The notes under the pieces are model-generated. The model worked only from the letters and a program-made list of their open reading frames with translations, had not been told where the DNA came from and made no database searches. A DNA stretch of 64,000 bases from DASWJZ01 sp963792885 (lineage in GTDB: Bacteria; Pseudomonadota; Alphaproteobacteria; Rhizobiales; Afifellaceae): assembly GCA_963792885.1 (NCBI GenBank), contig CAWBXX010000002.1, forward strand, positions 620,001 to 684,000. Direction: 5' to 3'. The position numbers and the translations under genes are program-made. Of this stretch, positions 18,252 through 27,138 are shown piece by piece. Each line of letters begins with the position of its first letter. Positions within the stretch are counted from its first letter, which is position 1.

Positions 18252-18530
18252 CTAGTCTTCTTCGCCGAAGCCGTCGGAGATGAGATTCGAGAGCGCGTCG
18301 AGCGCGGCTTCCGCCTCGCGTCCCTCCGCCTGCAGCTCGATCGTGGAGCCGGTCGCCGCCGCGAGCGTCATCAGCCCCATGATCGAGGTGCCGCCGACGC
18401 TCTGCCCGTCCTTGATCACCTTGACTTCGCAGTCGAAGCCTTCGGCGCATTTGACGAAGCGGGCCGAGGCCCGGGCATGCAGTCCGCGGCGGTTCACGAT
18501 CGTGACACGGCGCGATGCGGGCTCGGTCAT
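18252..18530 (-). CDS. ptsH: HPr phosphocarrier protein
   Basis: 92 residues. The phosphorylated histidine is in NRRGLHARAS and the regulatory serine, the target of HPr kinase, in GTSIMGLMTLAA. Last gene of a run chvI-chvG-hprK-EIIA-ptsH, its ATG overlapping the EIIA stop by four bases. With no sugar permease nearby this looks like the incomplete, regulatory phosphotransferase system common in alphaproteobacteria, which links carbon and nitrogen status to gene control. Enzyme I is not in this window. Confidence 0.95.
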   Translation of the reverse strand: MTEPASRRVTIVNRRGLHARASARFVKCAEGFDCEVKVIKDGQSVGGTSIMGLMTLAAATGSTIELQAEGREAEAALDALSNLISDGFGEED

Positions 18531-18928
18531 TCGTTGGCGAGAAGCTTGCTGGCGACGTTGATGTACTTTCGGCCGGCGTCCTGGGCGCAGCAGCAGACCT
18601 TGGCGAGATTGGAATCGCCGCGCACGCTGGCGAGCTTGATCAGCATCGGCAGATTGACTCCGGCGACGACTTCGACCCGGCCGGGCTCCATCACCGAGAT
18701 CGCGAGGTTCGACGGCGTGCCGCCGAACATGTCGGTCAACAGGATGACGCCGGAGCCGTCGTTCACCTTGTCGACGGCCGCGACGATGTCGCGTCGTCGC
18801 TCCTCCATGTCGTCGTCCGGGCCGATGGACACGGCCTCGCACGCGTCCTGATGTCCCACGACGTGTTCGAGCGCGGCGCGAAACTCAGTCGCCAGCTGCC
18901 CGTGAGTTACAAGCACAAGACCGATCAT
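18527..18928 (-). CDS. PTS EIIA component, mannose (ManX) family
   Basis: 133 residues of the EIIA-Man fold. The active histidine is His9 in LVLVTHGQLA, and LLTDMFGGTPSNLA is the second signature. It takes phosphate from HPr. There are no EIIB/C/D genes beside it, so its role is probably regulatory rather than sugar transport. Both ends overlap neighbours by four bases (hprK upstream, ptsH downstream), which implies coupled translation of the three proteins. Confidence 0.93.
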   Translation of the reverse strand: MIGLVLVTHGQLATEFRAALEHVVGHQDACEAVSIGPDDDMEERRRDIVAAVDKVNDGSGVILLTDMFGGTPSNLAISVMEPGRVEVVAGVNLPMLIKLASVRGDSNLAKVCCCAQDAGRKYINVASKLLANE

Positions 18929-19425
18929 GAAAAAGCCGTGGGGATGGGAGGGGCCGCCATCATCGCGAAACTCCCGCCGTTCGCAAGCCCCTTGTCGGGC
19001 TGCGACGCTGCTGCACCAAGTGCGGCCCGGATGAGCGCGATGGCCCGTTCGGGGTCCGCAGGAATCGGCTGACGGGGGAGCGCGATTCCGAGAAATGTGG
19101 CCGTTAGCTGGTGCGGCTCCGGCATCCGTTCAAGCCCCTCCTCCTCGACGATATCGGCGAAGAGGCGGATCACGGCGCTTTGCTCGTGCGGCACCGGGAT
19201 CAGGCCGCGGCCCCTGAGCTCGACCAGCCCGGCCGTCGCGCCTGGAGCGGTAGCGACGAGGCGTCCGTGACAGCTTGAAAGCATGACCTGGTCGTCGGCC
19301 ACGAGCCGGCCGCCGTCCCGGATCAGCTTGAGCGTAAGGGTCGACTTGCCGCTCCCGGAAGGCCCGCGGATCAGCACCCCGTCGGCACCGACCAGAACCG
19401 CGGTTGCATGCAACGTCTGCGACAT
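18925..19425 (-). CDS. hprK: HPr kinase/phosphorylase, short alphaproteobacterial form
   Basis: 166 residues, about half the Firmicutes protein; only the C-terminal kinase domain is present, as is usual in alphaproteobacteria. The P-loop is RGPSGSGKSTL, and RGRGLIPVPHEQ corresponds to the family's second conserved region. It adds and removes phosphate on the HPr serine. The gene starts three bases after the chvG stop, tying the phosphotransferase genes to the ChvG/ChvI system. Confidence 0.92.
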   Translation of the reverse strand: MSQTLHATAVLVGADGVLIRGPSGSGKSTLTLKLIRDGGRLVADDQVMLSSCHGRLVATAPGATAGLVELRGRGLIPVPHEQSAVIRLFADIVEEEGLERMPEPHQLTATFLGIALPRQPIPADPERAIALIRAALGAAASQPDKGLANGGSFAMMAAPPIPTAFS

Positions 19426-19428
19426 CTC

Positions 19429-21216
19429 TCAGTTCGGCCCGGGGAGGATTACCGTGAAGCGCGCGCCCTCGACGCGCCCGTCCGGTGCGCGCCGGTTCTC
19501 TGCTTTGATCGTGCCGCGATGTGCTTCGACAATCTGCCGCGTGATGGCAAGCCCGAGGCCGGAGTTCTGGCCGAATTCGTCGCCCTCCGGGCGGTCCGTA
19601 TAGAAGCGCTCGAAAATGCTCTCGACGTTCTCCGCGCGGATGCCGGGCCCGTCATCGTCGATGGTGACGACGACACGCGCCGCCTCGCGCCAGGCATGGA
19701 TGCGCACTGTGCCTTCCGGCGGCGAGAAGGAGAGAGCATTATCGATCAGGTTGTTCACCACCTGGCCGAGGCGGCTGTCGTTGCCGAGCACGTAGAAGGC
19801 GTCCTTGCCCCGGCGCCGCGGCTCGAGCGACAGCTCGATCCTCCGCTTACTCGTTGAAAGCCGCGTCTCGCGCGAGACCGCGACGACCGTCTGCAACAGT
19901 CTGGACATGTCGACAGGGTCGCTGGCCTCGCGCGCCAGCTCCGCGTCGAGCCGCGAGGCATCGGAGATATCGGTGATCAGGCGGTCGAGCCGCCTGACGT
20001 CGTGCTTGATGATGGCGAGAAGCCGCTCACGCTGCTCGTCGTTCTTGGCGATCGGCAATGTCTCGACTGCGCTTCTGAGAGACGTGAGCGGGTTCTTCAG
20101 CTCGTGCGAAACATCGGCCGCGAAGCTCTCGATCGCTTCCATGCGCTTGTAGAGCGCGTTGGTCATATCGGAGAGCACGCGCGCCAGATGCCCGATCTCG
20201 TCCTTGCGCTCGCCGAAATCAGGAATATCCGCGTGCCGCTGCCTGATGCCGCGCCGCACGCGCTCGGCCGCCGAGGCGAGACGGCGCACGGGGCCGGCGA
20301 TCGTGCTCGCAAGAAGCACGGAGAGAAGCACGGTCACGCCGGCGGCGACCAGGAAGACGCGCAGGATCTGCATGCGCTCCGCCTGCACGATGGCATCGAT
20401 GTCGCCGGACTCGGTGGAGAGCAGCAGGCTGCCGAGGATGGCGCGATAGCGTTGCACGGGGACTGCGACGGAGACGATCAGACCGCCGTCCTCGCCGACG
20501 CGCACGACACTCGCCGCCTGGCCGTTCATCGCCGACGCCACTTCGGCGTATTCGCGTCCGTTGGCCGAGCCGATCTCCTCATAGACGGGGAGTTCGCCGC
20601 GCCGGTACCAGAGCTTCACCGCGTCCCAGGCGAGCTCCAGGATGTTCTTCTTCTCGCCGAGCGGCGGCAGGTCGACCGACTGGATGAAGCCGCGCATGTA
20701 GAGGCCGCGCGAATCGAGGATGAGCGCGCCGTCGGTGTCGTAGATGCGCGCGCGCGTGCGTGTCGGTGAGATCAGGCGGCGCAGAAGCGGCGCCACGCGC
20801 TCCGGGCTGATAGGGAAGTCGGTGGAGGCATCGCCTGTGCGGTAGGGGGCGCCGCTCTGGCCTGCCTGCAGCTCAAGCAGCTTGTCGGGATCGATGGTGA
20901 TGGCGTCGGTGTCGGCGGTCGCCTGCGCTGCGATCGCCGCGGCGATGATCTGGCCCTGCACGAGCAGGCTCTGCACGCGCGTGTCGATCAGGCCCGCGCG
21001 GAACTGGTTCAGGTAGAGGATGCCTGCGACGAGCGCGACGAGCGCCGCGAGGTTCAAAAAGACGATGCGCCGGGTCAGGCTGGAGGTCGCGACGCGGCCG
21101 AGACTCCACAGCGACTGACCGGCCGGGCGCAGCACCTGCACCCATGACCGCAGCCGCTCCGGAAAGAACGAGCGCCTGCGCCGGGCTCGCTCCGACCGAT
21201 TGATGTCGGCGACCAT
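19429..21216 (-). CDS. chvG: Sensor histidine kinase ChvG
   Basis: 595 residues. A membrane helix at about 50-70 and a second at about 285-305 enclose a periplasmic sensor domain of about 215 residues. HAMP follows (about 305-365), then the dimerisation box FAADVSHELKNPLTSLRS with the phosphorylated histidine, and the ATPase domain (NLIDNALSFSP, DDGPGIRAENVESIFERFY, GLGLAI). ChvG senses acid and envelope stress in Rhizobiales and phosphorylates ChvI; it is usually essential or symbiosis-related. The gene begins nine bases after the chvI stop. Confidence 0.95.
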   Translation of the reverse strand: MVADINRSERARRRRSFFPERLRSWVQVLRPAGQSLWSLGRVATSSLTRRIVFLNLAALVALVAGILYLNQFRAGLIDTRVQSLLVQGQIIAAAIAAQATADTDAITIDPDKLLELQAGQSGAPYRTGDASTDFPISPERVAPLLRRLISPTRTRARIYDTDGALILDSRGLYMRGFIQSVDLPPLGEKKNILELAWDAVKLWYRRGELPVYEEIGSANGREYAEVASAMNGQAASVVRVGEDGGLIVSVAVPVQRYRAILGSLLLSTESGDIDAIVQAERMQILRVFLVAAGVTVLLSVLLASTIAGPVRRLASAAERVRRGIRQRHADIPDFGERKDEIGHLARVLSDMTNALYKRMEAIESFAADVSHELKNPLTSLRSAVETLPIAKNDEQRERLLAIIKHDVRRLDRLITDISDASRLDAELAREASDPVDMSRLLQTVVAVSRETRLSTSKRRIELSLEPRRRGKDAFYVLGNDSRLGQVVNNLIDNALSFSPPEGTVRIHAWREAARVVVTIDDDGPGIRAENVESIFERFYTDRPEGDEFGQNSGLGLAITRQIVEAHRGTIKAENRRAPDGRVEGARFTVILPGPN

Positions 21217-21224
21217 GCCTCAGT

Positions 21225-21926
21225 CTAGCCCTCGCGGAAGCGGTAGCCCACCCCGTAGAGAGTTTCGATCATGTTAAACTCGTCGTCGACGGCCTTGAAC
21301 TTCTTCCGAAGCCGCTTGATGTGGCTGTCGATTGTGCGGTCGTCGACATAGACTTGGTCGTCGTAGGCGGCGTCCATCAGGGCGTTGCGGCTCTTCACCA
21401 CGCCCGGGCGCTGCGCCAGCGCGAAAAGGATGAGAAATTCCGTCACCGTCAGCGTGACGTTCTGGCCGTTCCAGGTGCAGGTGTGGCGCTCTTGGTCCAT
21501 GGTCAAAGCGCCGCGCTCCAGGATGCGGCTCTGCTCGGGCGGACGCGCTGCGGCGCCGTCACGGGGCGCGGCGCGGCGGAGCACCGCGCGCACGCGCTCC
21601 ACCAGAAGCCGCTGCGAGAACGGCTTCTTGATGAAGTCGTCGGCACCCATCTTGAGCCCGAAGAGCTCGTCGATCTCGTCGTCCTTGGAGGTGAGGAAGA
21701 TGACCGGCAGGTCGGTCGACTGCCTGAGCTTCCTCAGGAGCTCCATCCCGTCCATGCGCGGCATCTTGATGTCGAGGATCGCGAGGTCGGGCGGATTCGT
21801 CGCAAGGCCGTCGAGCGCGGTGCTTCCGTCGTTATAGGTGGTGACGCGATAGCCCTCCGACTCAAGCGTCATGGAGACAGATGTCAGGATGTTGCGGTCA
21901 TCGTCGACGAGCGCGATGGTCGGCAT
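21225..21926 (-). CDS. chvI: Response regulator ChvI (OmpR family)
   Basis: 233 residues from the ATG at 21926; the open frame runs on upstream to 22370, but that extension is only the opposite strand of the next gene. The receiver domain has VDDD, the phosphorylated Asp in LAILDIKMPRMDG, and the conserved Thr and Lys in FLTSKDD. The C-terminal winged helix ends NMIETLYGVGYRFREG. It is the DNA-binding partner of ChvG and first gene of the five-gene run. A pair of direct repeats one helical turn apart lies 60 bases upstream. Confidence 0.95.
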   Translation of the reverse strand: MPTIALVDDDRNILTSVSMTLESEGYRVTTYNDGSTALDGLATNPPDLAILDIKMPRMDGMELLRKLRQSTDLPVIFLTSKDDEIDELFGLKMGADDFIKKPFSQRLLVERVRAVLRRAAPRDGAAARPPEQSRILERGALTMDQERHTCTWNGQNVTLTVTEFLILFALAQRPGVVKSRNALMDAAYDDQVYVDDRTIDSHIKRLRKKFKAVDDEFNMIETLYGVGYRFREG

Positions 21927-21985
21927 GCCGGCTCCTATTGTTCTGGACCGCCGCAGCAGTCCCCCCGCCCCCTCGCGGGTCTTGT

Positions 21986-22005
21986 AACAGAATGCGAACA
22001 GAATG
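21986..22005. promoter_or_regulatory. Direct repeat upstream of chvI
   Basis: The nine bases AACAGAATG occur twice, at 21986-21994 and 21997-22005, with an 11-base period. Tandem half-sites one turn apart are how OmpR-family regulators such as ChvI bind, so this may be an autoregulatory site serving chvI and the divergent gene at 22046. The assignment is inferred from spacing only. Confidence 0.35.
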
Positions 22006-22045
22006 TGGCAACCAAAATTCCGACCCGCGCGCAAGGCAGGGGTGA

Positions 22046-22507
22046 ATGCCTGACAAAACGCCGTCCAATCAGGCCCTTGCGCGAGAGCTGCTCGCCGCCG
22101 GCGGTTCCGCGGCGCTTGCGACGCTGACGGCGGAGGGCGGTCCCTTCGCGTCTTACGTCCTGACCGCGCCAAACGCCGTTGGGGCGCCGCTGATGCTGCT
22201 TTCCGGCCTCGCCGAGCATGCGCGGAATCTCGCGCGCGATTCGCGCGCCTCGCTCCTCTTCGTGCGCGAGCCGGAGCCCGGCTCCGACAAGATGACGGCG
22301 ATGCGGCTGACGCTGACCGGGCGCGCCACGAAGGACGCTGACCCCGACGAGCGGCGACGCTTCGTCGCACGTCATCCCGATGCCGCCCGTTACGCCGATT
22401 TCTCCGACTTTTCGCTCTATCGCTTCGAGATCGAGGCCGGGCATCTCGTCGCCGGCTTCGGCCGCATCGTCGCGCTCTCGCGCGAAGAGCTTCTCAGCGA
22501 CGCTTAG
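22046..22507 (+). CDS. Pyridoxamine 5'-phosphate oxidase-like (HugZ-type) FMN-binding protein
   Basis: 153 residues of the split-barrel flavin-binding fold. The opening AARELLAAGGSAALATL-like segment, ASYVLTAPNAVGAPLMLLSGLAEHARNL and LFVREP are typical of the small heme-utilisation (HugZ) subgroup, here without the extra C-terminal DUF2470 domain of longer members. A ligand could be FMN or heme. It is divergent from chvI and its stop overlaps the stop of the convergent trmB by four bases. Confidence 0.82.
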   Translation: MPDKTPSNQALARELLAAGGSAALATLTAEGGPFASYVLTAPNAVGAPLMLLSGLAEHARNLARDSRASLLFVREPEPGSDKMTAMRLTLTGRATKDADPDERRRFVARHPDAARYADFSDFSLYRFEIEAGHLVAGFGRIVALSREELLSDA

Positions 22508-23184
22508 GGCTTACGGAACGTGAGATAGGCCGCGCCGCGGCCGGCGCGCGCTGCTTTCGCCTCGTAGCGCGTGCCTGGCCAGTCGGGCCAAGGCGCATCC
22601 TCCGGTTCCCCGGTCGGCGCCAGAAGGCCGCTCGCCGCGACTGCTTCGCGCGTCCATTCTGCATAATCCTCGACGTCGGTGGCGAAGCGGAAGGCGCCGC
22701 CGGGCTGAAGCGCGCGCGCGATCCGCGCAAGGTTCTCCTGGTTCACGAAGCGGCGCTTCCAGTGGCGCTTCTTCGGCCAGGGATCGGGGAAGAGGAGGTC
22801 GACGCGTGCGATCGACGCAGCCGGTAGCCAGTCGAGGAGCAGCGCCGCGTCGTCGTCATGAAGGCGGATGTTTTTGAGCGCATCGCGGCTGATCGCGGTC
22901 ACAGCCTTCGCCATGCCGCTCTCGAATGGCTCGACGCCGATGAAGCCGGTCGCGGGATTCTCGCGCGCGGCGTGGAGGAGATGCTCGCCGCCGCCGAAGC
23001 CGATCTCGAGCCGCACCGCCTCGACCGGAACCTGGAAGAGGGAAACGAGTCGCGCAGGCGACGGCGCCGAGAGATCGAGGCGAAGCGCCGGGAGGACGCT
23101 GTCGAGCGCCTGCCGCTGCCCGGGTCTGAGCGCCTTGCCCTTGCGCCGCCCGAAGAAGGAGCCGCCGCGCCGCTCCCCCGTCAC
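22504..23184 (-). CDS. trmB: tRNA (guanine-N7)-methyltransferase
   Basis: 226 residues. The S-adenosylmethionine site is LEIGFGGGEHLL, and LLFPDPWPKKRHWKRRF is the family's diagnostic motif. It places m7G46 in the variable loop of tRNAs. It starts three bases after the stop of metK, so the enzyme that makes the methyl donor and one that uses it share a transcript, an order common in Rhizobiales. Confidence 0.95.
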   Translation of the reverse strand: MTGERRGGSFFGRRKGKALRPGQRQALDSVLPALRLDLSAPSPARLVSLFQVPVEAVRLEIGFGGGEHLLHAARENPATGFIGVEPFESGMAKAVTAISRDALKNIRLHDDDAALLLDWLPAASIARVDLLFPDPWPKKRHWKRRFVNQENLARIARALQPGGAFRFATDVEDYAEWTREAVAASGLLAPTGEPEDAPWPDWPGTRYEAKAARAGRGAAYLTFRKP

Positions 23185-23187
23185 GGG

Positions 23188-24357
23188 CTAGAGCGCGGCT
23201 TCGATCGCCTCGATGAGGTCGGTTCGCTCCCACGAGAAGCCGCCGTCCGCCTCCGGCTCGCGGCCGAAATGGCCGTAGGCTGCGGTGCGCGCATAGATCG
23301 GCCGGTTCAGCTCGAGGTGCTGTCGGATGCCGCGCGGCGAAAGGTCCATCGCCTCGCTGAGCGCCCTTTCGAGATCGCCCGCGTCGACGCGGCCGGTGTC
23401 GTGCAGGTCGATATAGATTGAGAGCGGCTTGGACACGCCGATCGCATAGGAGAGCTGGATGGTGCAGCGGTCGGCAAAGTCGCCTGCGACGACGTTCTTG
23501 GCCAGGTAGCGCGCCGCGTAGGCGGCCGAGCGGTCGACCTTGGTCGGGTCCTTGCCCGAGAAGGCGCCGCCGCCGTGCGGCGCCGCGCCGCCATAGGTAT
23601 CGACGATGATCTTGCGTCCGGTGAGCCCGCAATCGCCATCCGGGCCGCCGATGACGAACTTGCCCGTCGGGTTGACGTGCCAGATGGTGCTGTCGCTGAG
23701 CCAGCCTTCGGGAAGTGCCTGCCGGACGTAGGGCTCGACGATCGCCTTGATGTCTTCCGATTCGAGCTTCGGGTCGTGATGCTGGGTGGAGACGACGACG
23801 GAGGTGACGCCGGTCGGCACGCCGTCCTCGTAGCGCACGGTCACCTGCGACTTGGCGTCGGGACCGAGCTCCTTCTCGCGTCCGCCGCGGCGCGCCTCGG
23901 CCATCAGCCGGAGAATCTTGTGAGCGTAAAGGATCGGCGCCGGCATCAGCTCCGGCGTTTCCTTGCAGGCGTATCCGAACATGATGCCCTGGTCGCCGGC
24001 GCCCTCGTCCTTGTTGCCGGCACTGTCGACGCCTTGCGCGATGTCGGCCGACTGTTCGTGCAGGAGCACTTCGACGACGGCGTTCTTCCAGTGGAAGCCG
24101 TTCTGCTCGTAGCCGATGTCGCGGATCGCCTCGCGCGCCAGGCTCTCGATCACCTGCGCATCGACGTGCTCGGAGCCGCGCACTTCGCCGGCAATGACGA
24201 CACGGTTGGTCGTGGCGAGCGTTTCGCAGGCGACGCGCGCTTCCGGTAGCGCCTTGAGGTGAGCGTCGACGACCGCGTCGGAAATGCGATCACAGAGCTT
24301 GTCCGGGTGGCCCTCCGAGACAGACTCGCTGGTGAAAAGGAAGCTACGATGAGACAT
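23188..24357 (-). CDS. metK: S-adenosylmethionine synthetase
   Basis: 389 residues from the ATG at 24357; a TTG five codons earlier is in frame but less likely. Signatures are SEGHPDKLCDRISDAVVDA, the ATP site GAGDQGIMFGYA and the phosphate-binding GGGAFSGKDPTKVDRS. The enzyme makes S-adenosylmethionine from methionine and ATP in the cytoplasm. It precedes trmB by three bases and follows an Xre regulator, whose conserved position next to metK in Rhizobiales is noteworthy. Complete and without oddities. Confidence 0.97.
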   Translation of the reverse strand: MSHRSFLFTSESVSEGHPDKLCDRISDAVVDAHLKALPEARVACETLATTNRVVIAGEVRGSEHVDAQVIESLAREAIRDIGYEQNGFHWKNAVVEVLLHEQSADIAQGVDSAGNKDEGAGDQGIMFGYACKETPELMPAPILYAHKILRLMAEARRGGREKELGPDAKSQVTVRYEDGVPTGVTSVVVSTQHHDPKLESEDIKAIVEPYVRQALPEGWLSDSTIWHVNPTGKFVIGGPDGDCGLTGRKIIVDTYGGAAPHGGGAFSGKDPTKVDRSAAYAARYLAKNVVAGDFADRCTIQLSYAIGVSKPLSIYIDLHDTGRVDAGDLERALSEAMDLSPRGIRQHLELNRPIYARTAAYGHFGREPEADGGFSWERTDLIEAIEAAL

Positions 24358-24405
24358 AAGGCGGCCTGACAATTTGGGAAAGCGGCCGGAGGCGGCCGCG
24401 GGCGC

Positions 24406-24433
24406 GCGGACTGTTCCCCACAGCCTCGTCCGC
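24406..24433 (-). promoter_or_regulatory. Hairpin in the metK leader
   Basis: In the 102-base leader, GCGGA pairs with TCCGC and CTGT with ACAG around a five-base loop, with a five-base bulge on one side. It is 49 bases ahead of metK. I could not match it to any SAM riboswitch class I know, so it is recorded only as a structure. Confidence 0.3.
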
Positions 24434-24459
24434 AGTCAAGAGCAAGGATGAACGAAAGG

Positions 24460-24876
24460 TTAGTCGGAGCGGTCCTCGGCCAGCGCCCGCACTAGCTCGA
24501 CCAGTTTACGGCGGACTTTCGGGTTCTGGATGCGCATGAAGGCGCGCGTCAGATCAAGGCCTTCGGACGTGGAGAGGAAGTCCATCATGAAGGTGGCGCT
24601 CTCTTCCTTCATTCCGCTCGCGGCCCCAGGGCTGCTCTCGGGGAAGAAATACGCGACTGGCACTTCCAGCGCGTCGGACATGGCCTGCAACCGGCTCGCG
24701 CCGACCCGGTTGGTCCCTTTCTCGTATTTCTGGATCTGCTGGAATGTGATCCCGAGCCGCTCGCCAAGTTTCTCCTGACTAAGTCCCAGCATCTTCCGCC
24801 GCATCCGAATTCGTCCGCCGACATAGATATCAGTCGGATTTGGGCGCTTGCCCGTCTTCTGTGGACCGTCGTTCAC
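24460..24876 (-). CDS. Xre/Cro-CI family helix-turn-helix regulator
   Basis: 138 residues. The helix-turn-helix spans about 20-75: GGRIRMRRKMLGLSQEKLGERLGITFQQIQKYEKGTNRV. The C-terminal third (TSEGLDLTRAFMRIQNPKVRRKLVELVRALAED) is the tail typical of the small Rhizobiales regulator that lies between lnt and metK. Its targets are not evident from the sequence. It may act on metK, 102 bases downstream on the same strand, but that is inference from position. Confidence 0.92.
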   Translation of the reverse strand: MNDGPQKTGKRPNPTDIYVGGRIRMRRKMLGLSQEKLGERLGITFQQIQKYEKGTNRVGASRLQAMSDALEVPVAYFFPESSPGAASGMKEESATFMMDFLSTSEGLDLTRAFMRIQNPKVRRKLVELVRALAEDRSD

Positions 24877-25012
24877 AACGCCCTCACGGATCCGTTACCA
24901 ATGTTATGGAGCCCCCGCCCCGGCATACCAAGTGCTGCGGGCACAAGGTGGAAAATTAGCGAGCCGCATCGCATGTGGGCGAGCCGCGCGTCGCTGATAA
25001 TGAACAAGTCAA

Positions 25013-26599
25013 TCACACCGCGGACGCTCGGTAAAGAATCTTTGTAGCGGCAACCAGTATGCAGACAGCCATAGATAGAAGCACCACAGCAAGTCGCCAC
25101 TGGGCGTAGAGAGGAAGTGCGATTGGCTTGGGAAGTCTCGCCTCGATCATCGTCGTTTCACCGAGGCGCGTTTGAGAAATACTCCGTCCGTAGGCATCAA
25201 CCACCGCGGATATTCCTGTGTTGGCTACACGGACGAGCGGTAATCCTTCCTCGACGCTCCTGACGCGCGCCTGATGAAAGTGTTGGTAGGGGCCGGTTGT
25301 GCGGCCGAACCAGCCGTCATTCGTCACGTTGAGCATGAAATCGGGGCGCGGCCCGTCGCCAAGCAGCGCCCCGGAGAAGATGCTCTCGTAACAAATGAGC
25401 GGCAGGAAGCTTCCGCCGGAGGGGAGAGCGAGCGCCCGCCGCGCGGGGCCGGGAGAGAAGCCGTAGGGCACGATCTGCCGGATGCCGAGGCGGTCGGCAA
25501 GCTCGGCCGCCGGTACATATTCGCCGAACGGCACCAGGTGGACCTTGTCATAGGCGCCGGAGATCGTCCCGTCGTCGGCGATGACATAGATGGAATTGTA
25601 GAACTTCGTCGGGCCGCTCGGCATGAACTCTTGGCGATAGGCCCCGGTGACGAGCGTTGTGCCGGCGGGAAGCAGCTCGGCGATCGCCGCAAGCGTGCCG
25701 GGGTCTTCGGTCAGCGGGAAGGGAAAGGCCGATTCCGGCCAGACGAGGATGGTACCGGGCTTTAGCGGCGCGCCGGTGGAGGCGCTTAAGCGAAAATAGG
25801 TGCTGAGCACCTCCTCCTTCTGCGACGGGTCCCACTTCTGCAATTGCGCCAGCGCAGGCTGGACGATGCGCACGGTGACGCCCGGCGCGAACGCATCATC
25901 GGCGTGCGAAAGCCGGATCACGCCGTAGACGCCGAGCGCTGCCATGGAGACGAGCGCCAGCCCGGGAAGGACGATGTTGCGGCGTCGCTCCGTGCTTGCC
26001 GGCGCCAGCACCGCTGGCGCCGCGAAGATCAGCACGGCGACGACGTTGAGTGCATAAAGGCCGAAGAGCGCGGCCGACTGCATCAGGACTTCGCCCGCGG
26101 TCAGCGCATAGCCGATCTCGTTCCAGGGGAAGCCGGAGAGAACGTTGCCGCGCAGCCATTCGGCAATGCCGAGCCCGGCGGCGAGTGCAAAGATGCGTCG
26201 CCAATCGTCGCACCAGAGGATTTGCGCGAGCGTGGCACCGAGCCCCCAGAAGAGCGCGAGCGCCGCCGGAAGGCCGAGCACGGCGAATGGCAACAGCCAC
26301 CCGAATTCGTCTGGCTCCGCTAGAAAGGCGTTTCCCACCCACCAGAGGCCGGCGAGGAAATAGCCGAAGCCGAACCACCATCCGACGGCGAAGGCAGGAC
26401 GCAATCGCCGCACGCGCCCGCTTCGCGTCTCCGCCACCGCGCCATCGATCAGCCAGACGAGAGTGGGGAGCGTGACCCAGAGGATCGGGAAGGCGAAAAA
26501 GGGAGGCATGGCGAGCGCGGAGAGCGCGCCACCGAAAAACGCGATGCCCCGTCGACGCCAGCCCCAGGACAGGATGACCGCGTTTGCCAGGCGATCCAT
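25013..26599 (-). CDS. lnt: Apolipoprotein N-acyltransferase
   Basis: 528 residues from the ATG at 26599; the open frame begins 25 codons earlier but without family similarity. Six to seven N-terminal helices (1-215) are followed by a nitrilase-like periplasmic domain with the catalytic Glu in VWPESAFPF, Lys in YDKVHLVPFGEYVP and Cys in ICYESIFSG, and a last helix at the C terminus. It adds the third acyl chain to lipoproteins in the inner membrane. In most Rhizobiales the corC gene lies directly upstream; here two accessory genes come between. Confidence 0.95.
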   Translation of the reverse strand: MDRLANAVILSWGWRRRGIAFFGGALSALAMPPFFAFPILWVTLPTLVWLIDGAVAETRSGRVRRLRPAFAVGWWFGFGYFLAGLWWVGNAFLAEPDEFGWLLPFAVLGLPAALALFWGLGATLAQILWCDDWRRIFALAAGLGIAEWLRGNVLSGFPWNEIGYALTAGEVLMQSAALFGLYALNVVAVLIFAAPAVLAPASTERRRNIVLPGLALVSMAALGVYGVIRLSHADDAFAPGVTVRIVQPALAQLQKWDPSQKEEVLSTYFRLSASTGAPLKPGTILVWPESAFPFPLTEDPGTLAAIAELLPAGTTLVTGAYRQEFMPSGPTKFYNSIYVIADDGTISGAYDKVHLVPFGEYVPAAELADRLGIRQIVPYGFSPGPARRALALPSGGSFLPLICYESIFSGALLGDGPRPDFMLNVTNDGWFGRTTGPYQHFHQARVRSVEEGLPLVRVANTGISAVVDAYGRSISQTRLGETTMIEARLPKPIALPLYAQWRLAVVLLSMAVCILVAATKILYRASAV

Positions 26600-26787
26600 G
26601 GACCCCGCCGCTTGCCGCTTGCCGCCGATTCGCCGCTTCGCTCCGTTGCTGACGGGTGAGGCGGCCAAAATCAAGGCGGCATGGCGGATTGGTGTCGCGG
26701 GTGCAATCCGTCGGCCCGCCCACGCAGGCGGACCGGCTTCAGTCGCAAAGCCTCAATCGTAAAGAAGAGTGCCGGTAAGCGCGCCGC

Positions 26788-27138
26788 TTAGATCACGATG
26801 CGGGCGCAGCCCTGCGCGATCTTCTGCTTCCATTCGGCGCGGTTCTCCATGACCACCTTGCCGAACCGCTGTTCGAGGTCATCGAAGCTCGCGGCTTCGA
26901 TGACGTAGCGCTTCTTGCCGTTTGGGAGGTCCGTGAGAACCTCGTTCACGCAGGCAATGAGCGCGTCCTTCTTCTGGGCCGGAAGCCGGCTGACGGGCCC
27001 GGTCTGCTGATGCCTCAGAATCTGTTCGACGGCCGCCGGGAAGGAAGACGCCGCCGCTGCCGGCGAGCTCGCCCCCGTCACGACCGCCGCAAGAACGCCG
27101 AGCGCAAGTGCGGCACTCGGGATTGCGTTGCGGGTCAT
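26788..27138 (-). CDS. Small secreted helical protein, function unknown
   Basis: 116 residues from the ATG at 27138. Residues 1-31 are a signal peptide (ALALGVLAAVVTGASSPAAAA). The mature part is mostly helical and charged, with two cysteines (ALIACVNEVL and QGCARIV) that could form a disulfide in the periplasm. I do not recognise the family. It lies between lnt and corC and is divergent from another exported protein gene at 27443; the two may have arrived together. Confidence 0.65.
   Translation of the reverse strand: MTRNAIPSAALALGVLAAVVTGASSPAAAASSFPAAVEQILRHQQTGPVSRLPAQKKDALIACVNEVLTDLPNGKKRYVIEAASFDDLEQRFGKVVMENRAEWKQKIAQGCARIVI

Noticed and set aside
21927..22370. 148-residue N-terminal extension of chvI
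   Set aside because: It overlaps the divergent gene on the other strand; response regulators of this family begin at MPTIALVDDD.
24358..24459. SAM riboswitch ahead of metK
   Set aside because: One hairpin is present but its sequence does not match the SAM-I, SAM-II or SAM/SAH consensus features I know.
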